Positions 10,360-21,115 of a DNA stretch of 64,000 bases are shown here, piece by piece. Position numbers and translations under genes: made by a program. Every line of letters begins with the position of its first letter. The first letter of the stretch is position 1. Origin of the DNA: Corythucha ciliata (taxonomy: Eukaryota > Arthropoda > Insecta > Hemiptera > Tingidae); contig CM075937.1 of assembly GCA_038030265.1 (NCBI GenBank), forward strand, positions 11,346,001 through 11,410,000. The letters are read 5' to 3'. The notes beneath the pieces are model-generated. The model saw nothing but the letters and a program-made list of their open reading frames with translations. It did not search any database and was not told the DNA's origin.

Positions 10360-10515
10360 GTTCGAATAACCTTTAATTTTTTGTAGCGGGAAGCAAAATA
10401 GGAAGAAATATGTTACAATATTAACCAAAATAGTCCATCTAGAATCTAAGGGATAAAAGAATTATAGGCAAAGCTCCAATCTATTGTTGACAAATAATAA
10501 CAATGGTAGTTCAAG

Positions 10516-11238
10516 CTATCTAACTTTGGGACGAAACAAGATCGGGTCACATACTTGCTTTTCAGAGGGCAAGTTACTAAGACAAATTTTCTGTGCCAGA
10601 TGATTTGACAAACACGGATCTATCTGAGATACTGAACAAGTTATTCCACTAAAGTTCGTGAAAACAACATCCAACTGATTTTCTCCTCTCGTGGCCGAGA
10701 AATCTTGTAGACTAAACCCAAAAGATGTAAAGAGATCACCCACAGATTTTGCGTTCTTGTCATTCGGTTTATTGAAATGTACATTTAAATCTCCAGCTAT
10801 TAATGTATTTCCCTTATACAACAGGCTAAGGCTTTGCTCAACAACTTTTAAAAATATTTCCATTTTACTTTGGGGGGTTCTGTATACAGTTACTACGTTT
10901 ATTTGACTATCATTTAACGTAGCAGCGGCCATTTCACAATGGTTTTCAACCGACAGACCATTGACGACGATATTTGGAGATGCATTAAGCGTTTGTTTTA
11001 CCAAGATTGCGACTCCTCCGTGTTCCGATTTTGACCAGGAGTAAGTCGACAAAATCTTGACGTCTGAGATATTTATGAATTCGTAGTAATCCTCTCTCAT
11101 CCAAGTTTCAGTTGGCAGAAGCAAATTTAAGTGCAAACAACTCAAGTACGATTCTAGCAAAGTAATTTTATTCCTTAACGATCTGATATTATAATGAAGC
11201 AGTGTAATCTTGCAATTATTTTCGGTTCCAGGGACCAT
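10516..11238 (-). pseudogene. NL3 endonuclease
   Basis: 240 open codons with APE-type endonuclease motifs: YNIRSLRNK near residue 15, a TETW glutamate (near 43), GDLNVHF (about 148) and, at the end, SNHLA where the catalytic SDH is expected, so the aspartate has changed. A C-terminal loop follows. In a living element this enzyme nicks the target for primed reverse transcription. The start codon shown is simply the first ATG of the run. Confidence 0.87.
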
Positions 11239-11394
11239 GTCAAGTATCTTTCTAGCTTTAGATTTTAACTTGCTAGGCGTCTCAGGAGTTGCAAATGGTA
11301 TTATCTTCGATTTCGAAGAAGGTCAAAGCCCCCATGTTTACATCTCTTGATTGAAATTTCCCCCCTTCCTTTTCCATAAAAAACGCCGAATACG

Positions 11395-12110
11395 TTAAAT
11401 GACATTGGGTGGCCAAAAGTCACTTTTCATTATTACATCCTTGTATTCCATATCTACACTTAATTTAAAACTGTCGAACGCGCCTTGTGAAACCAGTTTC
11501 TCGCAGAAAGCCTCTTTACAGTTGAGTTTTGCTGCAACACATTTTGAAATTGTTTCCGGGTTCGTTCCCTTTTGTATTCGTCCAACTAAAATCCAGCATC
11601 TCCTCGCCGCCGCAGAAAACGAAGGTGTGATCTCCCCCCGTTCCTAAAATGACTCCTGGCCTATTGTGTCTTTCATTTTTGTTTATCACTCGTTGTTTTG
11701 GAGAATGACCCTTCTTCCCGCCACGGTCGTTTTCAGCTTCCGCGTTTGATGCCGAATCTTCTTTTTGAGGAAAAGCTTGTTCCACTGACGGATGATTGTT
11801 ACCCACAGGTGGGAGGGCATCAGCCCGTACAGGTACTTTTATTTTGTTTCCTCCTTTTTTTTGTTGCCACGTATCGAATATCCTCAAATGAGACACTATT
11901 TGAAAGTCGCGCTTTGTTGGGCATGCCCTTGGGCCCATTGAACGCCTCCGCAGTTTTCCGTTCACCTGTTTGGAATATTCGCCAGGCAGGGAAACGGGAC
12001 ACATCACGTGATTATCCTTATCCTTATGACGCAAACAGTCCTTTACCTTATCAGGCAAAAGGGTACGTATTTCACGATTATCTTTCTGAAGTTCCTCCAA
12101 TTTTGACATA
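11395..12110 (-). pseudogene. NL3 ORF1 (gag-like), one frameshift
   Basis: The minus strand has a 197-codon frame from 12109, with a charged start (MSKLEELQKDNREIRTLL, coiled-coil-like). Near 11590 the homologous reading passes to another frame that gives WILVGRIQKGTNPE and then SFKLSVDMEYKDVI and SDFWPPNVI before a stop near 11396. A closing FWP.GV block is common in ORF1 proteins of insect CR1/Jockey-like elements, which bind the element RNA. The first half is not recognised by itself; its place upstream of the endonuclease supports the call. Confidence 0.7.
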
Positions 12111-12380
12111 ATAGTACGATTGCAGTCACTGACCTGTCAAATTTGCTCCACCACAATGTTTAGAATTGAAGCTGCTTCTGTGGAAACACCATTCCCCATT
12201 GCCTGGAACTAGGCACAGCACAGACCACAAAACCACTTGAATTTAGACTTCGCGCGAGCGTAAAATTCAAATTCAAGCTCGTCAATAGCGACGCAAACTG
12301 TATGGAACAGTTTAGAGCATCCAACTTCACAAATAATTGATTTGTCGGTCGATAAGAACCCCCGTGGAACAGAGAGCACA

Positions 12381-12725
12381 TGTACCGCCGTATGGGTCTG
12401 GGTTCAGAGAGTCGACAAAGAGTAACAAAGAGGAACCTTTACCCCGTGATGTACATTTATTATTTACAGTCTGACTCACCTTTCCCCAGGCCCGACGGCC
12501 TGCGGTAGCGTGTACACGAGCTGGCGCAAGGGCTGGTCGCGAGGCTTCGGCCCCCCCTGCACGAATGTGCGTCCCTGACTCTAAGCTGTCCCCTGACTCT
12601 AGCAGTCCACTCGGCTCCGTCCCCCCTGGGTTTTTATACTAAACCCCCGAGGACATGTTTGTAAAACCCTAAGTGTTGTGGATAACAAGCCGTTTCCTCA
12701 AGGATTTGTTGACGCTATCGGGGCA
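12381..12725 (-). repeat. LTR (3' copy on minus strand)
   Basis: Starts TGTACCGCC and ends GGGGCA on the plus strand, giving TG...CA ends. Compared with the second copy it carries an extra block of about 25 bases around 12500-12530 and continues about 50 bases beyond the point where the other copy breaks off. Confidence 0.75.
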
Positions 12726-13618
12726 TTCTCTCCCGCTCGTCCCTGAGCTCGCCGGGTTCATTCACCGAGCGGTGAACAATTTCCCGGACCGAGCTCCTTT
12801 TCTCTATCGCTTAACATAACGCCCTTTTTGGGCCGCCAATCGATCCATTGCGCCGAAGGGCTTGAAGACCTCCCGAGCACATGCGTCGCATCATTCGTTC
12901 CTGTGCGTGGGCCGACGGACCACTGCCCCCCCATCACACGGAGACCATTTCCCAAATGCCCAGAATCGCCCTGGACCTCCTTCGACGCCCGCCGTTCCTC
13001 CAAACCGTCGTGCTAAACATGAAGAGCCGCACCATGCGTGATAACAGACCAACGCCGCTCTCCTGATGTGTAAAGGACCCAGACCAGTGACCCCACCCAA
13101 ATACCAACCAAACGCCTCCTGGAACAGAAGAAAAAAAAGATCTCTCCTCCCAAAAAGAATTAGAACTTGCAGAACAACAACTACACAACGAACAACCGAA
13201 CATTTCAAGCTCCTCCCCCTTCTCCAGCAATTCTCACCTAAGAGAAAAGCAAAACTAACAACTAGTAATCAAACCAACTGCGAAATAAGAAAAACTGCCA
13301 AGACTTCACGCCGGCTTCCAACCCAGTCGAACCCTGTAGTGCCCGCCAAAAACCACGACAGAAACCCCCCTGGCCCAACTTAAAACTAAAAATTACTCGT
13401 GAGAACCTCCTCGTTTCCACCTAGTTCCGTGGAATCCGTCCGCCGTTAAATCCAATAACTCATTATAACACCCTCGTTCTCATCAAGTTCGCGGAATCCG
13501 TCCGCCCGGTTAGTCCTGCCGTTGCCCCTATGGCACACGGTCACTTTTTTCCTTAAAACTAAAAGCCAGCGAAATTCGATCGATAGTCCCCAACAAACCC
13601 CACCGCCGCTGCCACCAA
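12726..13618. other. Internal region of the short LTR element, no recognisable protein
   Basis: Pro/Arg-rich short frames exist on both strands, but none shows gag or pol motifs. Base composition is more GC-rich than the rest of the window. Minus-strand CCHC or protease motifs were looked for and not seen. Confidence 0.55.
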
Positions 13619-13886
13619 TGTACCGCCGTATGGGTCTGGGTTCAGGGAGTCGACAAAGAGTAACAAAGAGGTTCCTTTACCCCGTGATGTACATTTATTA
13701 TTTACAGTCTGACTCACCTTTCCCCAGGCCCGACGGCGCGAGGGCTGGTCGCGAGGCTTCGGCCCCCCCTGCACGAATGTGCGTCACTGACTCTAAGCTG
13801 TCTCCCGACTCTAGCAGTCCACTCGACTCCGTGCTCCCTGGGTTTTTATACTAAACCCCCGAGGACATGTTTGTAAAACCCTAAGG
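13619..13886 (-). repeat. LTR (5' copy on minus strand, truncated)
   Basis: Near-identical to 12381-12674 apart from a ~25-base indel and a few substitutions. The homology stops at CCCTAAG (13885), next to Gypsy A RNase H sequence. The short right end means that no target duplication can be tested. Confidence 0.78.
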
Positions 13887-13889
13887 GTC

Positions 13890-14325
13890 AATTTCACCAC
13901 CGGGAGTTAGGTTAGAGTTACCTAACTCTAACCCATCGCTGGAGCCGACCCGCAGCCATCTCTGGTACACCTTTATTTTCTCCGAAAAGAGCTGAAAATG
14001 GTTTATGATCCGATAAAAGAGTGAATTTTCGACCGATCAAATATTGGTAAAAATGTTCAACACTCCATTACAGCGCTAAAGCTTCCTTGTTAATGACGGA
14101 ATAGTTCCTTTCTGCTGCATTCATTACGCCAGACGCAAATCAAATAGGTCGATTTGATCCCTCCTCCATTTCATGCAACAAAACCGCTCCTAATCCTGTT
14201 TTCGAAGCATCGCATATCAATTTCACTGGTTTTTTAGGATCAAAGTGAACCAAAACTTGATTGCTCAAGGCGAAAGGGGATGACAAGTGTGCAAGTGAGA
14301 GGGAATACAGGCGCTGCGGCGGCAC
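13890..14325 (-). pseudogene. Gypsy A RNase H fragment
   Basis: Minus-strand reading: LSNQVLVHFDPKKPVKLICD with the first RNase H aspartate, GAVLLHEME, then in the adjacent frame FASGVMNAAERNYSVINKEA, and finally FTLLSDHKPF followed by AGRLQRW, which is a K02A2.6-type Gypsy RNase H. A stop falls after KEALAL. The sequence ends at the small LTR element. This is probably the same element as the integrase pieces at 7785-8157 and 5985-6425, in which case NL3 and the LTR element lie in between. Confidence 0.85.
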
Positions 14326-14412
14326 TCCTCACGGCTCCAAAAATGACTTCCTTCAAAAGTGTAGCACTCAAGAAACAATGAAACGGACCTATAACAACAA
14401 GGGGACAATCAT

Positions 14413-14729
14413 GGGCGTAGCCAGAGGGGGCAGGGGTAGGCAGCTGCCCTCCCCAAGACTCTAAAGCGCAGATTTAGTGGGGCAGTTGCCACCCCTAAAT
14501 ACATCATGGAAGTATAAATCCTTCAGGACAATCACATTGTGTTTCGTCGGTGCTCACTAAAAAAAAATCATTTTCCAGATTTCGCTATTAAAAAATCAAT
14601 TTCACGGATTTCGCAAGGGTGACATAACATTCAGATACCAATTTTGCCGTTTTTGCGTCATAAAATATCACTTTCGTTGACTGACGTGGATTCAGGATTC
14701 GCCAAGGGAGGGGCTAGAGAAATGGTGTG
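14413..14729. repeat. Dispersed repeat 'head', copy 1
   Basis: About 320 bases starting GGGCGTAGCCAG and ending GAGAAATGGTGTG that recur, in the same order and strand, at 23067-23405. A self-complementary stretch GGCAGCTGCCCTCCCC... and GGGGCAGTTGCCACCCC forms a hairpin near its start. In both places it is followed by a 30-bp tandem array. No coding capacity seen. Confidence 0.8.
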
Positions 14730-14756
14730 CTTCCATCTACTATTCCATTCGACGAT

Positions 14757-15840
14757 TCGAATTTGAAAATGGGTAAATTGACTTGACGCGCCCTAAAAAT
14801 AGCTAAACTGGCGAATGGTGAACTTCTAAAAATGCCTGAAAAGATCAATATTCGCGCTCCGAAAGTAGCTGAATCGACCATAGGCTAGAAATGGCCAAAC
14901 TGATCACTCTCGTGACTAATGTGACCAAATACGCGCTTTTGGCTTGACGGACTAATTATCGAGGTCCTGAAAACGGCCAAAATGACTTCACGCGCCCTGG
15001 AAATGCCTAAAAAGATTGTTCCTGCCCTGAAAATGGCAAAATCGACAATCAGCGGAGTGGTCAAACTTCCATGGCCTTGGCTTGATGGACTATTTGAAGT
15101 TTTGAACCCTAAAAATTGCTAAACTGACTTTACGAGCTCTAAAAATGGATAAACTGACGAATCGCACTGTAGAATGCCTGAACAGGTAACTCTGGCCCTG
15201 AAAATGGCAAAATCGGCTATTCGAGCGCCGTAAATGGCCAAGCTGACCGTTCTCGCCTCGGCTAGGGACGTACTATTCGCGCCTATAACAAGGAAAACTG
15301 ACTCTATGTGCCCTAAAAATGACAATTATGGCTATTCAAGCATTGAAATCGTCAAAACTGACCCTATGTGCATTGAAAGCAGCTAAATGGGCGATTTATT
15401 AGCGCCTTGATAATGCCTAAACAGGCAATTCCCCCGCTTAAAAATGGCCTAAACTGACCTTGGCGCCCGGAAAAGGATTGAGCTGGCCATTCTCGCTCTT
15501 AAAAATGGCTAAACTGGCAATTCCTGCTCTAAAAACGGCAAAACTGACCATTCGGACCCTTAAATGGCAAATCTGACTATTCATGCGATGAAAATTTCAC
15601 ACTGCCTATTTCTCCATATAAATGACCATAATGACAATTTGCGCACTAGAAATGGCAAACTGACTATTCGCACTCTATGAAAAGGCAAAACTGACTTCAG
15701 GCTCTAAATTGGCGGGGAACATGGCATGCTGTTATTAATTAACGCTTTATAAATTGTCAAACTGATCATTTGCGCCCTTCACACAGGCTACAGATGGTGC
15801 AAATGACGATTTGTGCCTTTCAAAAAATGGCTATTTGCTC
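14757..15840 (+). repeat. Degenerate 30-bp tandem array (family 1)
   Basis: Roughly 35 units, consensus about CCTAAAAATGGCTAAACTGA plus CGATTCGCG. Units are 28-33 bases and strongly diverged, with anchors AAAATGGC, AAACTGAC and ATTCGCG. Several unit-specific words (GCGCTTTTGGCTTGACGGAC for example) reappear at corresponding places in the copy at 23410-24190, so the array has moved as a block. No open frame of note. Confidence 0.85.
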
Positions 15841-17679
15841 AACAAATTATAGTTATAGGTTATAGTTGGAGAACTTGTGCGTAGAGAGCGTGATTACGCT
15901 TGAGGTGAACCAAGATAAAAAGCTACGAGGAAAAAAAAAAAAAAAAAGTTGTTTTTATGGAAAATAAAAAAGGTGGGACATGGGATGAAGGGTGTTTAAA
16001 CTTGTAGACGAGACGAGACGAGATGAAGATTGACGTCTTTGAAGAACGATGACTGAGGCGAGGTCCGATGTTGAAGGACGAGATGAAAATCGACGCCGAT
16101 GAAGAATGAGGTCAAGATGTGTACGTTGTTATTCAAAAGAAAAAAAAATCGATCAGCCCAATAGCTGCAATAGACCTTTGGCGAAGGAAATGGTGTAACA
16201 TAACGTAACCTTCCTTGAGAGAAGGTTCATCGCCTAACGCTTCTTGGTGGCCAGTTCAGTATCTGTGTTTCGAACGCGTTGATTTGAAAGTTTTGCTCCT
16301 TTTTACTATCAGTTTTGTTCACCGAATTATTCGCGCAGCAATAATTATGACCTGTGGCAAGAATTATTGTAGTTTTGAGACGTGAAATAGTGATCAGAGG
16401 TCCGGAAGACCTGCGGGTATGGCGCGAACGTCAAGTTCTACCGATTCCCTCAATCCTGCCTGTTGCTGAGGAATAATATTTTAACGTGGAGCAAAACAGA
16501 AGAGTCTCAATGCACAAGCCGAGTCGGAAAACAAAAATTGAAAGGTCTGAAGTCGCAACACAATAAGATTCCGGTCCAAAGGAAAAGTCAATGCACAAAG
16601 CCGAGTCGAAAAACAAAAATTGAAAAGTTGTTTACTACGAATAGTTGAAAAAAACCAAAAAAGACCCACGAAAATCACAGAGGAGAAGTACTCACACAGC
16701 GTCGTAACTGGAGAATGGAAAAGCGAGAGGCGATAAACCTTAACCCAAGAGGTTACAACCGGGTTACATTGACGTCACGACGTCCATTTGGCAAAAGGTC
16801 TATCGGAAGCTGCAGACCGAGGTCTTTCTTCTTATTTAGTATTTTCTTATTTTTCTTCATTATGATCTTGACTTGAATTTTGAGAGGGGACTTATTTTGA
16901 AAACAAAAACAATTATTAATTAATTTTGATTGAAGCGTATGAAGCTTTTTTTTTCTGGATCTCTCAATCCCGAACACTGGAACCCCTTTTAGCCGTTGAC
17001 CAATCCTATAATTTGCGGGAAATTCGAGCTCTCCTTAATACCCTCTTTCTTCCTTAATTTAAATCTGTATCACAATATGTGACATATAGTTGTTCCTCTG
17101 ATCTTTGACTTGAGATTGAAAAATCGAAGGGCTGACGTGACATCAAGGGTTGGGTAAATTAAAAATGTATACCACCCCTTTGGGCCAACCGTCGAAAAAT
17201 GCGACAGCCCCCGCGAGCGGTGGGGGGAGGTATATAGCCCAATCGATTGAACAGGTTTATTCGATGCAGGGAGAACAAAATCTTTGGGTGTACGGTAAGA
17301 AGTATCTGTGGTAAATTATACGGTGGAATAAGGTTCATCGCAATTATTTAGTTAAATTTGGAGGTGGCTAATTTTTTGGTGCTACTTTCAGTGTTGGCTT
17401 CACGTGTGTTGTTCTTCGTTTTATACTTCTTGAGTAGAAAAAAAATCAGGCTAAAATATTTTATTTTTACGGTGAGATTTGTATCGTTGACAACTCGAAA
17501 TTTGAAAAAATCGCACATTGCGTCAACCCGTAAACCGTGCAGCATACTAACTGCGCTGCGCAACGAATGAATGAAATTTTACTGAGCAACCAAGAAAATA
17601 CCCCAAAGAACGCCAACATGCGGTCATCGAGAAACCGTTGATTCACGATTTCTGACGTCAACTTGGGTGCTAACGTAGA
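15841..17679. other. No gene seen
   Basis: Contains an A17 run at 15931-15947, short GACGAGAC repeats near 16006-16025 and a direct repeat of about 40 bases (16505-16543 and 16587-16626, AATGCACAAGCCGAGTC...). Short frames on both strands have no resemblance to known proteins. It could hold host intergenic sequence. Confidence 0.5.
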
Positions 17680-17960
17680 GAAAAATCGCTAATTCGTGGC
17701 AAAAGGAGAGGAAAAATTGTAATTTTCCAGCTGAAATTGTGAATAACGTGTAACGCTAATGATCTTTTCTGGAGTCGAGTCTAAAATTAAGAATACCTCT
17801 AATTCAACGATAAAATTGATAAAAGGCATTAATTTGTGATAATCGCTGATAAGTGTGATAATCGATAATTCACCGATAAAATTGGGAAAAAGCGCTAATT
17901 CACAGCTAAAATTGATTAAAAACTTTTCAGTTTTACCTTAATTCGCTGGTAAAATGAAGA
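17680..17960 (-). repeat. Degenerate 30-bp tandem array (family 2), minus orientation
   Basis: About nine diverged units of the type CTAATTCACAGCTAAAATTG then AAAAAGCG, the reverse complement of the units seen at 39.3, 42.5, 61.5 kb. Boundaries are soft. Confidence 0.7.
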
Positions 17961-18640
17961 GAAATAGCCGCAAACTATTATCATTAGGAGTTTCAGGTCT
18001 GAATATTCTGAAAATTGAAATTTTACGGTTTGAAGTAGCAAATTTCGAGGTCATTTTTAAAGAAAAGCCGTGAACCCAAGGCATAGCCAGCCGCCACAGC
18101 AAGGCGAGGATCCAGCAGGGGGCTAATGGGGCTTTAACCCCCCCCCCCCCACCCAAAACCTTGCCTAAACTTTGTTTTCAAAGACAAATAATTTCAGAAT
18201 TTTCAAGCAATCTCGCATAAAGAAACTTCAAGTGAATGAAGGGGGGGGGGGCTTGGCACAATTCATGAGTCATAACCAATTCAGGATGACTACGATTTCC
18301 GCTTGGGAGTTAGGAAGGCTACTCTCAGCAAAGTTAACTTATTTTGTGTATTCTTCAATTCAAGGGCCGAGACCCGGTGCAGTGGCCGATGAAGACGACC
18401 TTGAGGGGGCAAGAAGAGGAACAAGAAAAGTTGTATACTTATAAAGTGTCAACACATAACAGAAACAGCAAAGGTGAACGTAGAGGGGCGAATTCCGAGC
18501 CATTTCTCGGGGCTAAATTCGCTCTGTATACGAGTTTCTAGGATCAGCGTTACAAAATTGTAGTTTGAAATCGCCAAAAATTGGATTTTAGGGTCCTAGA
18601 ACGGGGCATTTGGCCAATGATGAAGACTGTAGGTGGTGAA
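17961..18640. other. No gene seen; poly-C and poly-G runs
   Basis: A C13 run near 18138-18150 and a G11 run near 18240-18251 with surrounding words such as GGCATAGCCAGCCGC resemble decayed ends of DNA transposons. No open frame with homology. Confidence 0.45.
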
Positions 18641-18644
18641 GGAA

Positions 18645-19335
18645 GCTTGTGATGCTTTGTCTCTGCCACTTAGTACAATAATAAACAAAATTCTCAGCTC
18701 AGGAGTCTTCCCCGAAAAACTGAAGGTCAATAAAGTCATTGCTGTGCCCAAATCGTAAGAGTCCGGATCACTACAGACCGATTTCAATTATACCCATATT
18801 TGCAAAAATCGTAGAGCTAGTTATATTTAAACGTTTGTTAGCCTTCTTTGATAAAAACAAAGTTCTTGGAGGAAAACAATTCGGCTTCCGGAAAAAATGT
18901 TCTTCCCTCACATGTGTCATGTCAATGCTCAAAGATATAATTTATCCTGCGTTTGAGAAGGGCGAGCAGGTGGGCCTGACACTGTGTGATTTGTCAAAGG
19001 CATTTGATCCACTGTCGCACGATATTCTGCTGGATAAACTTGAGTCCTGTGGGGTTCGTGGAGTGAGCCTTGAGTTAATGCGCTCCTACTTAACAGGCCG
19101 CTCGCAGGCCGTCTACTCGTGTACTCGTACAAAGAATTATCACAGTTATGCCCGCTAAGCAGTGGGATCCCCCAGGGATCTGTCCTCGGTTCTATGTTCT
19201 GACTTGCCAACTTCGGCTGGCACGACGACCTACCAATTCGCGGAGCCTTATTAACGTCGTACTTCGGGTTGCTGCATAGTGTGACGATGAGCTACGGCAT
19301 CCTCGTTTGAGGATACGTGTACCAATGCCTACTCG
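18645..19335 (+). pseudogene. Non-LTR retrotransposon fragment NL4: reverse transcriptase
   Basis: Plus-strand reading gives INKILSSGVFPEKLKVNKV and then, in the open frame from 18739, HYRPISIIPIFAKIVE, FGFRKKCSSLT, the aspartate motif LTLCDLSKAFD and, after a frame change, GIPQGSVLGS near 19168-19195. It then jumps to a decayed SYFGLLHS...SYGIL block near 19255-19310, so the catalytic DD region is deleted. The C-block position indicates an internal deletion rather than simple truncation. Jockey/CR1-like by wording; no endonuclease upstream. Confidence 0.85.
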
Positions 19336-19635
19336 ATTGTCACCGCAATCAGTCATGCTATGTTTCCGATAGGGGCACCCACCAGCATCATACGAGATCC
19401 AACCAGGATTTACGCGTTAGAGGAGGCGGACTAAAAAAATTGTTGAACGGCCAAAATTTTCTGGGCCATTAAATTTTTCAACCATGTGCCCGAAAGAGTT
19501 AAGAGGTTCTTCCTTTTTTTTTGAAAAACGCTTTTATTAGCCTTGAAAACTTTTTGGACTCTTATTTTCTGTTATATTGTTGTTATTATGCACCTTTGTT
19601 GACGTTTGTTTTACCCTCACCCGGTGTTAAAAAAA
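19336..19635. other. No gene seen
   Basis: Short AT-rich stretch between two non-LTR fragments; nothing recognisable on either strand. Confidence 0.4.
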
Positions 19636-19655
19636 TCTCTCTCTCTCTCTCTCTC
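19636..19655. repeat. (TC)n microsatellite
   Basis: Ten uninterrupted TC pairs. Confidence 0.95.
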
Positions 19656-19669
19656 CCGTTGATCTCTCC

Positions 19670-19890
19670 GCTTGTCCTGATTGATTTCAACCAGGCTTTA
19701 TACCTGGTTGACTATCTGAGACTCATTGAGAAGCTGGCCTCAATGAGGGTCTCGGGGGGGGGGGGGGGTCTGACGTGGGAGATCCCAGTTTGTTGTTGAC
19801 TCTTGTACTGAGGAGGTTGTACTGGTCGAGGTGCTCGGGAGTTCCTCAGGGCTCGGTGCTCGGCCCGACTGTCTTCTCCATTGCGGCTTC
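19670..19890 (+). pseudogene. Non-LTR fragment NL5: reverse transcriptase core
   Basis: Reads LIDFNQALYLVDYLRLIEKL, a decayed first aspartate motif, then after a G16 run and a frame change CSGVPQGSVLGPTVFSI. This is the middle of a non-LTR polymerase of a family different from NL4. Upstream and downstream parts are missing; the Gypsy D LTR starts 20 bases further on. Confidence 0.8.
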
Positions 19891-19911
19891 TGACGTCGGG
19901 AGAGTTATCAA

Positions 19912-20018
19912 TGTGTCTCTTTCCTTTTTATCCCTTAGTTCCTTTTGATGATTCAAGTATATGATATAAAAACTATTCAAAACTCGTGTCTCCGTGTTCT
20001 ATCCCTCATTAATACACA
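19912..20018 (+). repeat. Gypsy D 5' LTR (short or truncated)
   Basis: Begins TGTGTCTCTT and ends AATACACA, with a TATA-like GATATAAAAAC. A ~90% similar 109-base copy is at 26177-26285. It directly precedes a primer-binding-like TTGGCGACGAGGAAG (20023). Either the whole LTR is ~107 bp or both copies share the same left limit by chance. Confidence 0.75.
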
Positions 20019-20022
20019 ATAG

Positions 20023-20040
20023 TTGGCGACGAGGAAGAAC
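20023..20040 (+). other. Gypsy D primer binding site
   Basis: TTGGCGACGAGGAAGAAC, four bases downstream of the LTR end. TTGGCGAC is common at this position in Gypsy elements; the tRNA is not determined. Confidence 0.65.
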
Positions 20041-20107
20041 CTTGAAAAGTCCATCGCGATCATGAATTTATTGTGAAGTGCTCCTGTGATTATATTATTA
20101 TACCGGA

Positions 20108-21115
20108 ATGGATGCCGAACAATTTCAACAACTTCTTGCAGTTTTTCAACGTCTACAAGAAACTCTGCTATCCCAGATTGCCGCTCAGTTTAACCCAGAA
20201 CCACGATCAGTGAGTTCATTAGCTTTAGTACCACCTTTTGAAAATTTCGATAGCCACAAAGAAAAATTTATTTGCTTCGTGGAACGTTTCGAGAATTACC
20301 TTGCCATGAAAAATGTAACGGACCCAGAGAAAATGGCTCAACTTCTTTGTGTTTCGATCGGTCCTGTTTATTATAATAATTTATCTGCGTTTCTTGGACC
20401 GGATCAATCAATAAAAGGTCTCAGCTATTCGGATTTACTGGACGCTTTTGAGCAGATGCTAATTCCGAAGAAAAATGTTGTGGTTTCCCAGCATTATTTT
20501 CTGAATATTTTTCAAACAGAGTCCCAGTCAATCGCGGACTAAGTCGCATCCCCACAACGAGACATTGCTGAGTGTGATTTTTCAGTTCTGTGCGAATGCA
20601 AAAAATCAGTCTCAGTCACTGACGTTTTTCTACGAGCCCAATTTATCCGAGGCTTTCGTGATGATTGGGTACGAGAACAACTTTTACAATCAAGTATAAC
20701 CAAATTCGAAGAGATTGTTAGTAAGGCGACATCACTTGAAGCATCCCGAATGGAGTGTAAAGAACTCACCAGGAAGCCCAATTCCAGTTTTACGAACGAC
20801 GACACGTATAAATTGTCACCTTCCCAATCTGTACCCGTCAATCGAGGCCGCAATTCAGTTTCTAACTCGCGGAACAATTCTACTTCATTCCGATGCGACT
20901 CCAGGTCATCCAGCTCCAGCCGAGCACGATCGAGAAATAGAAAAAAACCAAATTTCAAAGCTCTCGGGATCGACAATTTGTACTTCCGGTGTGGCAAAAA
21001 CAATCATCGGATCAACGAGTGTCGTATCGAAAAAAGGCCACATAGCTCGTGTGTGTATCAAAACCCTGACATCAAAACCCCAAACGGAAACAAAGAAGGA
21101 TGTCGAATTAAACGC
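20108..21115 (+). pseudogene. Gypsy D gag
   Basis: The open frame starts with MDAEQFQQLLAVFQRLQETL and shows a retrotransposon capsid-like fold region (FDSHKEKFICFVERFENYLA). It is stopped at 20541, continues in other plus frames (FLRAQFIRGFRDDWVREQL), and has an Arg/Ser-rich stretch and a nucleocapsid-type finger near 20985-21060. In the first finger (YFRCGKNNHRINEC) the first Cys is a Tyr; a second finger-like KKGHIARVC follows in another frame. At least two frameshifts and one stop. Confidence 0.85.

Larger units (their letters stand above)
8158..12380 (-). mobile_element. Jockey/CR1-like non-LTR retrotransposon (NL3)
   Basis: Minus-strand order is ORF1 (about 12110-11395), endonuclease (11238-10516), linker, reverse transcriptase (9946-8852) and C-terminal tail (8804-8261), followed by a short 3' UTR and an ATGAA-type tail seen as TTTCA repeats at 8160-8177 and a T-rich run to 8194. 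No RNase H is present. The linker is interrupted by a SINE at 10180-10347. The right edge is uncertain: 12110-12380 is taken as 5' UTR because an LTR starts at 12381. It appears inserted in Gypsy A, whose pieces lie on both sides. Confidence 0.85.
12381..13886 (-). mobile_element. Short LTR retrotransposon remnant (TRIM-like or deleted Gypsy)
   Basis: Two direct repeats of about 270-345 bp (12381-12725 and 13619-13886) enclose 0.9 kb with no recognisable gag or pol. Reading the minus strand, the LTR carries a TATA-like TATAAAAA (complement of 12636-12643). Right of the second copy's TG end, on the minus strand, a primer-binding-like TTGGTGGCAGCGGCGG follows (13602-13618), and a purine-rich GCGGGAGAGAA precedes the other copy. 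These place the 5' LTR on the right, truncated at 13886 against Gypsy A. Either a non-autonomous short element or a copy that lost its coding region. Confidence 0.75.

Noticed and set aside
11698..12111. Plus-strand 137-codon frame
   Set aside because: It is the antisense shadow of the NL3 ORF1 frame, which has family resemblance and the right position.
17160..17232. Inverted repeat around GTATACC and GGTATATA as a regulatory hairpin
   Set aside because: Only a few paired bases with many mismatches; not distinguishable from chance.
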